Made by a program: the position numbers and the translations under genes. Positions 40,852 to 49,863 of a DNA stretch of 64,000 nt are shown here, piece after piece. How positions within the stretch are numbered: position 1 is the first letter of the stretch; the number at the start of each line of letters is the position of its first letter. The stretch is from Candidatus Accumulibacter regalis (GTDB taxonomy: Bacteria; Pseudomonadota; Gammaproteobacteria; Burkholderiales; Rhodocyclaceae). The notes beneath the pieces are model-generated. The model was not told where the DNA came from. It made no database searches and saw only the letters and a list, made by a program, of their open reading frames with translations. The stretch is taken from NCBI GenBank assembly GCA_000585075.1, contig JEMY01000006.1, positions 1-64,000 on the forward strand, in the 5' to 3' direction.

Positions 40852-43110
40852 ATGATTGCGCAGGAACTTGAGGTAAGTTTGCACATGGCCTTCGTTGAAG
40901 CGCGACAGAAGCGTCATGAGTTCATCACGGTCGAGCACCTCCTGCTCGCACTGCTCGACAACCCGTCGGCAGCCGAAGCCATGCGCGCCTGCGGCGCCAG
41001 CATCGAGCAACTGCGCAAGGATCTGACCCGCTTCATCGGTGAACACACGCCAACCGTCGCTGGCGAGGACGAAATCGATACGCAGCCGACGCTCGGCTTC
41101 CAGCGTGTGATCCAGCGCGCCATCCTGCACGTCCAGTCGTCTGGTCGCAAGGAGGTCAACGGGGCCAACGTTCTTGTTGCCATCTTTGGCGAGAAGGACT
41201 CGCACGCGGTGTATTACCTGCAGAAGCAGGGTGTGACCCGCCTCGACGTGGTCAATTTCATCTCCCACGGCATCAGCAGGATTCCACAGAGCACGCCACG
41301 CGGTGAGCCGGAGGTCGAACCCGAAGGCGAACAGCAAAGTGCTGCCGGGCCGCTCGAAAGCTATACCATCAATCTCAACGCCCTGGCTCTTCAGGGCAAG
41401 ATAGACCCGCTGATCGGTCGCGACCGGGAACTTGAACGGGTCATCCAAACGCTATGCCGCCGGCGCAAGAACAACCCCCTGCTGGTCGGCGAAGCCGGGG
41501 TTGGCAAGACAGCGATCGCCGAGGGGCTGGCGCGGCGAATCGTCGAGTGCGACATTCCCGAAATCCTGGGCAAAGCAAACGTTTACTGCCTAGACATGGG
41601 ATCTTTGCTCGCTGGCACCAAGTATCGTGGCGACTTCGAACAGCGCCTGAAGGCCGTTCTCAAGCAACTCAGCGAAAATCCACAGGCAATCTTGTTCATC
41701 GACGAGATCCATACCTTGATCGGTGCCGGCTCGGCCTCGGGCGGCACCCTCGACGCGTCCAATCTGCTCAAGCCGGCACTGTCCTCAGGGCAGCTGAAGT
41801 GTATCGGCGCGACCACCTACAACGAATATCGCGGCATTTTCGAGAAAGATCACGCGCTCTCGCGGCGATTCCAGAAGATCGACGTCAACGAGCCGTCGAG
41901 TGCGGAAGCGGTAGACATTCTCAAGGGCTTGAAATCGCGCTTCGAAGCCCACCACGGCGTCAAGTACTCGGCCGCGGCGCTGAGTTCGGCGGTCGAGCTG
42001 TCGGTGCGCTTCATCACGGACCGTCACCTCCCGGACAAAGCGATCGACGTCATAGACGAAGCGGGCGCCGCGCAGCGGATCCTGCCCAAGTCCCGGCAGA
42101 AAAAGATGATTGGCAAGGTCGACATCGAGGAAATCGTTGCCAAGATCGCACGCATCCCTTCGACGCACGTCTCAGCAGACGACCGCAACAACCTGCGCAA
42201 CCTCGACCGTGATCTGAAGGCTATCGTCTTTGGTCAGAATGCGGCAATCGACGCGCTGGCCAGGGCCATCAAGATGGCTCGTTCGGGCCTCGGCAACCCG
42301 GTCAAGCCCATCGGCAGCTTCCTTTTTTCGGGCCCCACCGGCGTCGGAAAAACGGAAGTCGCGAAGCAACTTGCGTACTGCCTCGGTAACGAGCTGATAC
42401 GCTTCGACATGTCCGAGTACATGGAGCGGCACGCGGTTTCGCGGCTGATCGGCGCGCCACCCGGCTACGTCGGCTTCGACCAGGGCGGCCTGCTGACCGA
42501 AGCCGTTACCAAGAAACCTTATAGCGTTCTGCTCCTCGACGAGATCGAAAAAGCGCATCCGGACATCTACAACATCCTGCTGCAAGTGATGGACCACGGC
42601 ACGCTTACCGACAATAACGGCCGCAAGGCAGATTTTCGCAACGTGGTCATCATCATGACCACCAATGCCGGCCAAGAGGCAATCCAAAAAGCGACGATGG
42701 GCTTCACGGCATCACGACAGGCGGGCGATGAAGCGATCGAGATCAAACGCATCTTCACGCCCGAGTTTCGTAACCGGCTCGACGCCACGATCTCCTTCAA
42801 GTCGCTCGATCACGAAGTCATCCTGCGGGTCGTGGACAAGTTCCTGATGCAACTCGAAGCCCAGTTGCACGAGAAAAAGGTCGAAGCCATTTTCACTGCG
42901 GCGATCAAGGCTCATCTGGCTACGCACGGCTTTGACCCGATGATGGGCGCGCGTCCGATGGCACGTCTGATTCAGGACACCATCCGCGCTTCGCTGGCTG
43001 ACGAGTTGCTGTTCGGCCGGCTGGCGCACGGGGGCCACGTCACCGTCGACCTTGACGAAGACCAGAAAGTGAAACTGATTTTCGAAGAGGCGTCCGAGGC
43101 GATTGCCTGA
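40852..43110 (+). CDS. clpA: ATP-dependent Clp protease ATP-binding subunit ClpA
   Basis: It is the Hsp100 unfoldase of the ClpAP protease, 752 residues. The N-domain (about 1-150) binds ClpS. The first AAA+ module has Walker [14 protein letters not shown] and Walker [16 protein letters not shown], and the second has [13 protein letters not shown] and [16 protein letters not shown]. The C-terminal domain carries [16 protein letters not shown]. The ClpP-docking loop IGF/IGL is present as a related tripeptide in this family but I did not confirm it. It starts directly after clpS. Confidence 0.97.
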   Translation: MIAQELEVSLHMAFVEARQKRHEFITVEHLLLALLDNPSAAEAMRACGASIEQLRKDLTRFIGEHTPTVAGEDEIDTQPTLGFQRVIQRAILHVQSSGRKEVNGANVLVAIFGEKDSHAVYYLQKQGVTRLDVVNFISHGISRIPQSTPRGEPEVEPEGEQQSAAGPLESYTINLNALALQGKIDPLIGRDRELERVIQTLCRRRKNNPLLVGEAGVGKTAIAEGLARRIVECDIPEILGKANVYCLDMGSLLAGTKYRGDFEQRLKAVLKQLSENPQAILFIDEIHTLIGAGSASGGTLDASNLLKPALSSGQLKCIGATTYNEYRGIFEKDHALSRRFQKIDVNEPSSAEAVDILKGLKSRFEAHHGVKYSAAALSSAVELSVRFITDRHLPDKAIDVIDEAGAAQRILPKSRQKKMIGKVDIEEIVAKIARIPSTHVSADDRNNLRNLDRDLKAIVFGQNAAIDALARAIKMARSGLGNPVKPIGSFLFSGPTGVGKTEVAKQLAYCLGNELIRFDMSEYMERHAVSRLIGAPPGYVGFDQGGLLTEAVTKKPYSVLLLDEIEKAHPDIYNILLQVMDHGTLTDNNGRKADFRNVVIIMTTNAGQEAIQKATMGFTASRQAGDEAIEIKRIFTPEFRNRLDATISFKSLDHEVILRVVDKFLMQLEAQLHEKKVEAIFTAAIKAHLATHGFDPMMGARPMARLIQDTIRASLADELLFGRLAHGGHVTVDLDEDQKVKLIFEEASEAIA

Positions 43111-43192
43111 TCATGGCAGGCCGTGGCGACCGCCACGGGACACGCACGCCGCTCGTCGAACAACTGCAAACCAAGCACACGAGGCACGCACA

Positions 43193-43687
43193 ATGAGTTT
43201 CAAGACCGCCGATCTGCTCGACGACAACGAAAGCAAGCTGCGCGACGAAAGTGTTCGCGTCGTGACGCCGATGTTTCATCCGTACGGCGGGCAAAGTACG
43301 TTCAGTGGCGAGATCGTCACTCTAAAGGTCTTCGAGGACAATTCTCTGGTGCGCGCAGCGCTTGCCGAGGATGGTGAAGGAAAGGTTCTGGTCATCGATG
43401 GTGGCGGCTCCCTGCGCTGCGCGCTGGTCGGCGATCAGCTGGCCATCCTGGCGCACCAGAAGCGGTGGAAGGGAATTGTCGTCTACGGTTGCATCCGCGA
43501 TTCGCATGACATAGGCGAGATCAAGATTGGGGTGCGTGCACTTGCCACGCACCCGTTGAAAAGCATCAAGAAGGGCGTTGGCGAACGAGACCTGCCGGTA
43601 AGCTTTGGCGGCGTGACCTTCAGGCCCGGAGACTGGATCTATGTCGATGACGACGGCCTGGTTGTCAGCGACCAGCCACTGACTTGA
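43193..43687 (+). CDS. rraA: RraA-family protein (RNase E regulator / HMG aldolase type)
   Basis: The product is 164 residues. The sequence has the RraA fold landmarks FSGEIVTLKVFEDNSLVR, KVLVIDGGGSLRCALVGDQLA, GIVVYGCIRDSHDIGEIKIG and RPGDWIYVDDDGLVV. RraA proteins inhibit RNase E, and close relatives are 4-hydroxy-4-methyl-2-oxoglutarate aldolases with the G-x-R-D motif (here CIRDS). Which activity applies cannot be told from the sequence alone. An in-frame ATG 90 bases earlier gives an arginine-rich extension that is probably not translated. Confidence 0.9.
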   Translation: MSFKTADLLDDNESKLRDESVRVVTPMFHPYGGQSTFSGEIVTLKVFEDNSLVRAALAEDGEGKVLVIDGGGSLRCALVGDQLAILAHQKRWKGIVVYGCIRDSHDIGEIKIGVRALATHPLKSIKKGVGERDLPVSFGGVTFRPGDWIYVDDDGLVVSDQPLT

Positions 43688-44002
43688 ACGGCGCGAGGAC
43701 CCGCCAGCGGTTGACGCTGAACATTTCCCGCAAGCGCGACAGTGGCGTGAGCGCGCACTTGGTGGCGTCTCTTCCACCGCGACAGTGATCGATGCCAAGC
43801 GCACCAACGCGCCGCCACCCTTTCCAGGCCGCCCAGAGTACGGGTACTGAATGCGTTGCTGAAGGCCGGAAGTACTTGGTCCTGCGCCCGCCTCGGTAAT
43901 ATTGTCAAGAGCGCAGGCGCCACGAATTGACCAGAGGGGCGACACGGACGATACTTCGCCTGCCAGCTATCGTGGAGTTGCCAAGAGAATCGGAGATACG
44001 TT
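43688..44002. other. Gene-free gap between rraA and ankyrin gene
   Basis: About 315 bases without a coding frame I would support. Short minus-strand frames here have arginine/serine-rich composition typical of shadow reading. The last 20 bases carry CGGAG, the ribosome-binding site of the ankyrin gene. Confidence 0.6.
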
Positions 44003-44512
44003 GTGACCACTGCCATTGACCTGCTCAAAGCGATCCGGACAGGCCGCCTGCAAGAGGTACGAGCCCTGCTCGACGCCGGGACCTCGGTCGAGATAGATGA
44101 CGGCCGGGGAGATCCCGGCTTACCGCTGGGTGTTGCGTGCTTCATGGGGCACGTTGATATCGTTCGGGAACTGATCAGCCGCGGCGCAAAAGTCAATACA
44201 GCGGACAACGGCCAGCTCACCTCGCCCTTGTCGATGGCCCTTCGTGGTCGCCGGACCGAAGTTGTGAAGGCACTGATCGAACTGGGGGCCGATGTCCCAC
44301 CTGGCATGGTGACCGGGCTGACCGACCAGGAAATGCTGATCGCGCGCTGGCGCGGGCGCCACTACGGCGCGACGAGCACCAGCGAGGCAGCAGAGTCGAG
44401 CGACGAACACCCGGTTTTCGAGGAAATCGAAATGATCCGCTGCTACGGCACGGACACCTCGGTCCTAGACGCCGACCTGATCCGTGCGGCACGCGACATG
44501 GACAAGAAGTAG
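44003..44512 (+). CDS. Ankyrin-repeat protein
   Basis: The product is 169 residues from a GTG with CGGAG eight bases upstream. Two to three ankyrin repeats are visible (about 1-105): AIRTGRLQEVRALLDAGTSV, VACFMGHVDIVRELISRGAK and ALRGRRTEVVKALIELGADV. The C-terminal 65 residues are charged with no recognised domain (FEEIEMIRCYGTDTSVLDAD). There is no signal peptide or membrane helix, so it is probably cytoplasmic. Ankyrin proteins mediate protein contacts; the partner is unknown. It sits alone in a low-density region with a long inverted repeat just downstream. Confidence 0.82.
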   Translation: MTTAIDLLKAIRTGRLQEVRALLDAGTSVEIDDGRGDPGLPLGVACFMGHVDIVRELISRGAKVNTADNGQLTSPLSMALRGRRTEVVKALIELGADVPPGMVTGLTDQEMLIARWRGRHYGATSTSEAAESSDEHPVFEEIEMIRCYGTDTSVLDADLIRAARDMDKK

Positions 44513-44565
44513 CGGCACGAATCCGCCCGCGACTGCTCGCCCTGAGCGGCGATGGCGAGTGAGCA

Positions 44566-44619
44566 CGCTGTACGCTGATCGCGCGCGAGTGTGGAAATAG
44601 CTGCAGCCAGCGTACAGCG
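44566..44619. repeat. 12-bp perfect inverted repeat with 30-base loop
   Basis: CGCTGTACGCTG at 44566-44577 is the exact reverse complement of CAGCGTACAGCG at 44608-44619. It lies 53 bases after the ankyrin stop and just before the broken small gene. There is no T-run. It may be a factor-independent hairpin, a REP-type element or the end of a lost mobile unit. Confidence 0.75.
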
Positions 44620-44639
44620 CGCGGCGTTCCGGGGCAGAT

Positions 44640-44903
44640 ATGGCCAACAAGGAAAGCGCACACTTCTGGCGCCGGCGTGAAACGCAGGCGTAGCTCGTCT
44701 GGCTGAACGGCTACGCCAATTGCCTGGTTACAAGCGGCGCAATCACCGTCCACTTCGACCAGCGAACGGAGAGCCCAGCCCGGCTGGTCGCGATGCTCAC
44801 CGAAGCGGTGGACGAGTACTGCCGCGAGAGCGCTGTCGCCGAGGGCACGGGCAGCAAGCCAGAGCGCCCTTCGGCCAGCTGCGCCAATAACGCTGGAAAG
44901 TGA
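44640..44903 (+). pseudogene. Small unknown gene interrupted by an in-frame TAG
   Basis: Reading from the ATG at 44640 gives 17 codons (ANKESAHFWRRRETQA), then TAG at 44691, then 69 codons in the same frame to TGA at 44901. The downstream part looks coding: LVWLNGYANCLVTSGAITVH then FDQRTESPARLVAMLTEAVD and EYCRESAVAEG. I recognise no family. The two halves read as one protein of about 86 residues, so a single point mutation to TAG is the simplest explanation. Restart at an internal codon or amber suppression cannot be excluded. Confidence 0.6.
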
Positions 44904-44957
44904 CCCTTCCGGGACGGGCCTTGGTACCAGAAATCCCTTGAGCATAGGCAAGAAGCA

Positions 44958-45053
44958 TTTCGCACACGACAATTACGTCTCGTAATGCGAAAACACGACG
45001 ACAAACGGCTGTTTTGTCTCGACAAAAAATATATCTTATGTCTTATATAAGAC
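44958..45053. promoter_or_regulatory. Three palindromic sites upstream of aceA
   Basis: Three inverted repeats lie within 100 bases in an AT-rich stretch. Site 1 is TTTCGCA...TGCGAAA (44958-44992), which encloses ATTACG-TCT-CGTAAT (44972-44986). Site 2 is TTTTGTC-TC-GACAAAA (45012-45027). Site 3 is GTCTTATATAAGAC (45040-45053). Sites 1 and 2 share the core GTCTCG. They are well placed to be operators for the isocitrate lyase gene starting at 45188. The regulator is not identified. Confidence 0.6.
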
Positions 45054-45187
45054 CATTGCGAGCATTAGCAAAGGCCGTTATACTGGATGCCATTGGTTAC
45101 CCGCTGTCGAGCCTCTGACCCCCTGCTGCTTCGACCCCGGGCGCCACTCTTGTCGCAACCGCACTTCCTAATTTTGGAGAGCCAATC

Positions 45188-46486
45188 ATGAGTACCAAAG
45201 AACAGCAGATCGCCGAACTGGAAAAAGACTGGGCCGAGAATCCCCGCTGGAAGGGCATCAAGCGCGGCTACTCGGCTGCCGATGTCGTGCGCCTGCGAGG
45301 TTCCTTCCCAATCGAGCACACCGTCGCCCGTCGCGGCGCCGAAAAGCTGTGGAACCTGGTCAACAACGAACCCTTCGTCAACTGCCTCGGTGCGCTCACC
45401 GGCGGCCAGGCGATGCAACAGGTCAAGGCCGGCGTCAAAGCGATCTATCTCTCCGGCTGGCAGGTTGCCGCCGACAACAACTCGTACGCGGCGATGTACC
45501 CCGACCAGTCGTTGTATCCGGTCGACTCGGTACCCAAGGTCGTCGAGCGCATCAACAACTCCTTCCGTCGTGCCGATGAAATCCAGTGCTCGAAAGACAT
45601 CGGTCCTGGTGACAAGGGCTACATCGACTATTTCGCGCCAATCGTCGCCGATGCCGAGGCCGGGTTTGGCGGTGTGCTGAACGCCTTCGAACTGATGAAG
45701 GCGATGATCCGCGCGGGCGCAGCCGGCGTGCACTGGGAAGACCAGTTGGCGTCGGTCAAGAAATGCGGCCACATGGGCGGCAAGGTCCTGGTGCCGACGC
45801 AGGAAGCGGTCCAGAAGCTGATCGCCGCGCGCTTCGCCGCCGACGTCTGCGGCGTACCAACCCTCGTCATCGCCCGTACCGACGCTGAAGCAGCCGATCT
45901 GCTGACCTCCGATTGCGACGACAACGACAAGCCCTTTGTCACCGGCGAGCGCACTTCGGAAGGCTTCTACAAGACCAAGAAAGGTCTGCAACAGGCTATC
46001 TCACGCGCCGTCGCCTACGCCGAGTACGCCGACCTGGTATGGTGCGAGACAGGCACGCCCGATCTCGAATTCGCGCGCCAGTTTGCCGAAGCCGTGCATG
46101 CCAAACACCCGGGCAAGATGCTCGCTTACAACTGCTCGCCATCGTTCAACTGGAAGAAGAACCTCGACGACGCAACGATCGCAAAATTCCAGAAGGAACT
46201 CGGCGCGATGGGCTACAAGTACCAGTTCATCACCCTCGCCGGCATCCACAACATGTGGTACCACATGTTCGATCTGGCGCAGGACTACGTCAAACGCGGC
46301 ATGACCGCTTACGTCGAAAAAGTCCAGGAACCGGAATTCGCGGCGCGCGATCGCGGCTACAGCTTCGTATCGCACCAGCAGGAAGTCGGTACCGGCTACT
46401 TCGACGACGTAACCACGGTCATCCAGGGCGGCACCTCGTCGGTCACCGCACTGACCGGATCGACCGAAGAAGACCAGTTTCACTAA
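45188..46486 (+). CDS. aceA: Isocitrate lyase
   Basis: It splits isocitrate to glyoxylate and succinate, the first step of the glyoxylate bypass for growth on acetate or fatty acids. It is 432 residues with TTTTGGAGAG upstream. The catalytic cysteine lies in the signature [11 protein letters not shown] (about residue 194). Metal and substrate residues are in [35 protein letters not shown] and [14 protein letters not shown]. It is a single-gene unit with its own terminator and a palindrome-rich promoter region. The second bypass enzyme, aceB, lies about 4.4 kb downstream. Confidence 0.98.
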   Translation: MSTKEQQIAELEKDWAENPRWKGIKRGYSAADVVRLRGSFPIEHTVARRGAEKLWNLVNNEPFVNCLGALTGGQAMQQVKAGVKAIYLSGWQVAADNNSYAAMYPDQSLYPVDSVPKVVERINNSFRRADEIQCSKDIGPGDKGYIDYFAPIVADAEAGFGGVLNAFELMKAMIRAGAAGVHWEDQLASVKKCGHMGGKVLVPTQEAVQKLIAARFAADVCGVPTLVIARTDAEAADLLTSDCDDNDKPFVTGERTSEGFYKTKKGLQQAISRAVAYAEYADLVWCETGTPDLEFARQFAEAVHAKHPGKMLAYNCSPSFNWKKNLDDATIAKFQKELGAMGYKYQFITLAGIHNMWYHMFDLAQDYVKRGMTAYVEKVQEPEFAARDRGYSFVSHQQEVGTGYFDDVTTVIQGGTSSVTALTGSTEEDQFH

Positions 46487-46506
46487 GCGACAGGGACAGC
46501 CAAGGG

Positions 46507-46533
46507 AACCGCGCGCAGGCGCGGTTTTTTTTT
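46507..46533 (+). terminator. Rho-independent terminator of aceA
   Basis: The 8-bp stem AACCGCGC/GCGCGGTT has a four-base loop and is followed by a run of T residues. It lies 20 bases after the aceA stop. Confidence 0.9.
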
Positions 46534-46698
46534 CCGCTTCCAGCACACCCTTCTCGCGAGCAGCCGCGCGCAGCCCGTTCTTGCCGCCGATCCACGACAT
46601 CGGCGTTCGGAAAAACATTGGCGCACGCTGGTGTAAAGTGGACTCTCGAACAGCTGCGCAAGCAGCGCGTGACTCCGACTACCACCCGCCGATGAACG

Positions 46699-48543
46699 AT
46701 GACTTCTGACGCTGATCGCGTCGACCTCGAGCTGACCGGTAGCGCCATCCAGAAGGCCAGCGCCTCGGCGCTGGCAATGGTCTTTGGTCAAGCCATCGTC
46801 GCCGTGATCGCCTGGCTCTACGTCTCGCAGGGGATCGCCCTGCTGATCCTGACGACGGCGGTGCTTGTCGCCGCCTGGCGACGCGCCCTGCACCACAGCT
46901 GGCCACTGATGGCGTCGACCGCGACGGGCTTCCGGCGTGCGCGCTTGAGCTTCCTGGGGATGGTCAGCGTGCTGGCAACGATCAACGTGCTCAGCATTGC
47001 GACGGTCTATCCGCAAGTACCCGCGCAGGCGGCAGCGCTGGTTCTCATCGTCCTTCTCGCCGCGCTCACCGTCGCGGCCTTGTTTCTCACCCTTGTCAGG
47101 TGGGCACTCCTGCTCTGGCTGCTGCCCCCCTTGTTGACGACGATGGTCGTTTCGCTGCTCCAGGGTGACGGCCACGGTCACGCCCTGGCCGCCGTGGCGC
47201 CCGTTTACGGGCTGATCACTGTCCGTGCTGCACGCGACCAGCTCGCGGCGGCCACCGCCGAGATTCGGCAACGGATCGCTCTCGAAGATGCTGCCACGGC
47301 GCTGGCGCTTGCCAAACAACAGGCCGACGACGCGAACCTGGCCAAGTCGCGCTTCCTGGCGACGATGAGTCACGAGATCCGCACGCCAATGAACGGCATG
47401 ATCGGCACGCTCGATCTGCTGGCCAACTCGCCATTGACGGCGACGCAGGAGCGCTGGGTCAATACGGCGGTATCCTCCAGCCGCGCGCTGCTCGAGGTCA
47501 TCAACGATGTCCTCGACCTGTCGTCGATCGAAGCCGGAAAGCTGCGGCTTCGCCAGGAGGAGTTTTCCCCGGCTGCTGTCGCCGAGGCAGCCGTCGCCCT
47601 CTTTTCGGCAGCTGCGGCGGGCAAGCGCGTGCGCTTGTTTGCCACCCTGGCACCAGAGATCCCGCGACGATTGATCGGCGATTCGGCGCGCACCCGGCAG
47701 ATTCTGCTCAACCTGCTCGGCAATGCGCTCAAGTTCACCGAGCGCGGCGAAATCTCGCTCTCCGTGGGGAAGGACGATGCCGACGCCGCCAGCGACGATC
47801 AGTCGCCGATGATTCTGTTCACCGTCCGCGATACCGGTGTCGGCATTGACGAGAAATGGCACGCAGCGCTCTTTCAGCCATTCAGCCAGGCCGACCAGGT
47901 GAGCACCGGGCAGCATCAAGGCACAGGTCTGGGCCTGGCGTTGGTAAAACAGCTCGCCGACGCCATGGGCGGTAGCATAGGCTGGCACAGCAGCACTGCC
48001 GCCGGAAACAGTGGATCGACTTTCATCGTCCGCATCCCGTACCAGAAGCCTCGGACGAGCGATGAGGAGCAGCCGAATGTAGAGCCGGCGGCCGCGGCTT
48101 CGGCCACGGCAGCAAAGGAAGACCTTCCCGCGCTGTTGACAGGCCGAACGGCGGCTTCCGCACTTGCCGGAAAACTGCTGCTGGTCGACGACAACGCGAT
48201 CAATCGCCTGGTCGGGAACAGCATGCTGTCATCGCTAGGCTTCACCGTTGTTGAGGCAACCCAGGGCGAAGAGGCGCTCGCTGCGCTGGCATCGGATTCC
48301 TTCGTGCTGGTCCTAATGGATTGCCAGATGCCGGTCCTGGACGGCTTCGAGGCCACTCGCAGGATTCGCCAGCGCGAGGCTGCACTGGGTCTGCCGAGAG
48401 TGCCGGTGATCGCAGTCACGGCCAACGCTTTCGAAGGCGACGCCACAGCCTGCTACGCGGCAGGAATGGACGGCTACCTGGCAAAGCCCTTCACGTTGTC
48501 CCAGCTCCGCAGCACCGTCGAGGCTTTCCTGAACAGGCGTTAG
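46699..48543 (+). CDS. Membrane-bound hybrid sensor histidine kinase with receiver domain
   Basis: The product is 614 residues. About five or six membrane helices occupy residues 20-175 with no clear periplasmic sensor domain. A coiled coil (about 180-215) leads to the HisKA box [16 protein letters not shown] with phospho-acceptor His225. The HATPase domain has [21 protein letters not shown] and [14 protein letters not shown]. The C-terminal receiver domain has acidic residues in [10 protein letters not shown], phospho-acceptor Asp541 ([19 protein letters not shown]) and the Lys in YLAKPF. No HPt domain or response regulator is adjacent, so it is an orphan. It follows the aceA terminator, so a link to glyoxylate regulation is possible but unproven. 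Confidence 0.92.
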   Translation: MTSDADRVDLELTGSAIQKASASALAMVFGQAIVAVIAWLYVSQGIALLILTTAVLVAAWRRALHHSWPLMASTATGFRRARLSFLGMVSVLATINVLSIATVYPQVPAQAAALVLIVLLAALTVAALFLTLVRWALLLWLLPPLLTTMVVSLLQGDGHGHALAAVAPVYGLITVRAARDQLAAATAEIRQRIALEDAATALALAKQQADDANLAKSRFLATMSHEIRTPMNGMIGTLDLLANSPLTATQERWVNTAVSSSRALLEVINDVLDLSSIEAGKLRLRQEEFSPAAVAEAAVALFSAAAAGKRVRLFATLAPEIPRRLIGDSARTRQILLNLLGNALKFTERGEISLSVGKDDADAASDDQSPMILFTVRDTGVGIDEKWHAALFQPFSQADQVSTGQHQGTGLGLALVKQLADAMGGSIGWHSSTAAGNSGSTFIVRIPYQKPRTSDEEQPNVEPAAAASATAAKEDLPALLTGRTAASALAGKLLLVDDNAINRLVGNSMLSSLGFTVVEATQGEEALAALASDSFVLVLMDCQMPVLDGFEATRRIRQREAALGLPRVPVIAVTANAFEGDATACYAAGMDGYLAKPFTLSQLRSTVEAFLNRR

Positions 48544-48818
48544 GAACCACCCCCCCACTTCGCCTGCGACCGGCGGAGCCTTGGCCAGCGCGCCGAAAGT
48601 GCCGTCGACACACGCGTTTCGCGGCACTTGACGCCCGGCGGGGTGGACCTGCGCTCCGGGTTCTCACTTCCCAAAAACTGATCGAACTCCCGCCCCCTTC
48701 CGGCAGAGGTCGTGAACTGCGACGCGACGCCATGAACCGGCGGCGTCAGTCGCCCCGATCCCGGCAGGAGAAGACTGTCAGCTTTCTTTACAGCGACAGC
48801 GGGGAACATTAAAACGAC

Positions 48819-48886
48819 CTGATAAATCAGCCTGTAACTCACTGATTACATAAGCCCCCCTTATGTGCCGGCATGGTCCTTGCTTA
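48819..48886 (+). promoter_or_regulatory. Sigma-54-like promoter with two upstream palindromes
   Basis: At 48869-48886 the sequence CGGCATGGTCCTTGCTTA has GG at -24 and GC at -12 with the required 10-base spacing and the TTGC element. Directly upstream are two perfect palindromes, CTGAT-AA-ATCAG (48819-48830) and ACATAAG-CCCCC-CTTATGT (48848-48866). It faces the region 48887-49524, which has no supported gene, and then the small zinc-ribbon gene. Spacing of the second palindrome to -24 is only a few bases, so it could also be a repressor site. Confidence 0.5.
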
Positions 48887-49524
48887 TCTATGATTGACAA
48901 GGCTGGCGGGTTCCCGGGCGAGGACCGGGCGAGCGCCACGACTTGCCGCCTCCCGGAGGTTTCTTGGTCGAGCGCCTCAGACGCTGCGCTAGGCCATTGA
49001 ACGGAATGGGGTTTTTAAGCCAGCCGCAGGCGCTTTGCGGTCATGGAGCGGCGCAGGCGCTTGTCGCCAGCACGGATTCCGCAGACTGTTTCGTTCGGCG
49101 CCTCCGTCGCCGGCGGGCGGCAAAAGCCGCCGTTCACCTAAGCGGCGAACGGCCTGGCGACCACTTATTGGCGAGGCACAAACCCATGCCGTGCATTAAC
49201 AGAGTTTTTACAGTTTTCCGCCCGAGCACATTGCCGTACCCCGATGTTGATGACCACGACAGTTCCGAAAAACCGCTGCCTCGAGCAGCTATTGCGCGAC
49301 TCACTTAGCCAATGAAAACGCTCACTGCCCCCCCGCCAAGCGATCCAGCGACGAGCATCGACCGATCGCCACCGCCTTTTCCACGCCATCTGAACGAGAT
49401 TCGCGAGCATGGCCTGTGCGCCGAGAAAGCCAAGGACACGGCCCCCTACGCGTCTCCGTCGCAGAGAGTCTGCACGCTTGCCGGCGCCCTTTCCGCAAAC
49501 CACTCCCCTGATCCGGTAACCCCC
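48887..49524. other. About 640 bases without a supported protein gene
   Basis: Frames here are short or have arginine/serine-rich shadow composition. A frame from 49312 to 49722 includes the zinc-ribbon gene, but its first 71 codons look non-coding. Hairpin-forming stretches occur near 49122-49152 (GCCGTTC with GAACGGC). With the sigma-54-like promoter in front, a noncoding RNA or long leader is possible. Confidence 0.5.
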
Positions 49525-49722
49525 ATGACCACGAAAGTCTGTGTCAAGTGCAAGCAGGAAAAACCGCTGCTCGAGTTCCACAAGAACTCGCGCAGTGCCG
49601 ATGGCCTGCATTCCTACTGCAAGGAGTGCAACCGTGCGCAGGCACTAGCGCACATCAAGGCCGAGAAGGCGCGCAAGGCCTTGCTGAGAGCCGCGAAGAA
49701 GGCAGCCGCCAGCTCTCAATAA
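49525..49722 (+). CDS. Small zinc-ribbon-like protein
   Basis: The product is 65 residues from the ATG at 49525. Two CxxC pairs (CVKC and CKEC) are separated by 23 residues in TKVCVKCKQEKPLLEFHKNS and GLHSYCKECNRAQ, likely binding one zinc. The layout is like the zinc-finger head of some phage HNH endonucleases, but no HNH part follows. The C-terminal half is a basic helix (KAEKARKALLRAAKKAAASS) that could bind nucleic acid. Its function is unknown. It sits downstream of the sigma-54-like promoter, with a long leader if transcribed from there. Confidence 0.72.
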   Translation: MTTKVCVKCKQEKPLLEFHKNSRSADGLHSYCKECNRAQALAHIKAEKARKALLRAAKKAAASSQ

Positions 49723-49863
49723 ACGGCGGACGGCGCTGGGCAGCCCGGCAAGCAAGCGCTCGGCCGGGAATTCTTGCCCGGCGCCACGGCACTTCACCGG
49801 CTCGCCGCCAGAAGGCGAGCACTCGCGCAGCGAGCGCCACCGCAAGGCGTGCGCGCCAGGGTT

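Noticed and set aside
44217-44972. A 251-codon minus-strand frame over the ankyrin gene and the broken gene
   Set aside because: Ser/Arg/Pro-rich shadow composition; the plus-strand ankyrin repeats are convincing.
46483-47988. A 501-codon minus-strand frame opposite the hybrid kinase
   Set aside because: It is Arg/Gln/Gly rich and starts inside the kinase gene; no family resemblance.
49312-49524. An upstream extension of the zinc-ribbon gene from an ATG at 49312
   Set aside because: The 71 added residues are proline/serine-rich with no similarity to a domain, while the ATG at 49525 begins directly at the zinc motif.
49165-49611. A 148-codon minus-strand frame in the gene-poor region
   Set aside because: Arg/Trp/Gly-rich composition, overlaps the zinc-ribbon gene, and has no domain.
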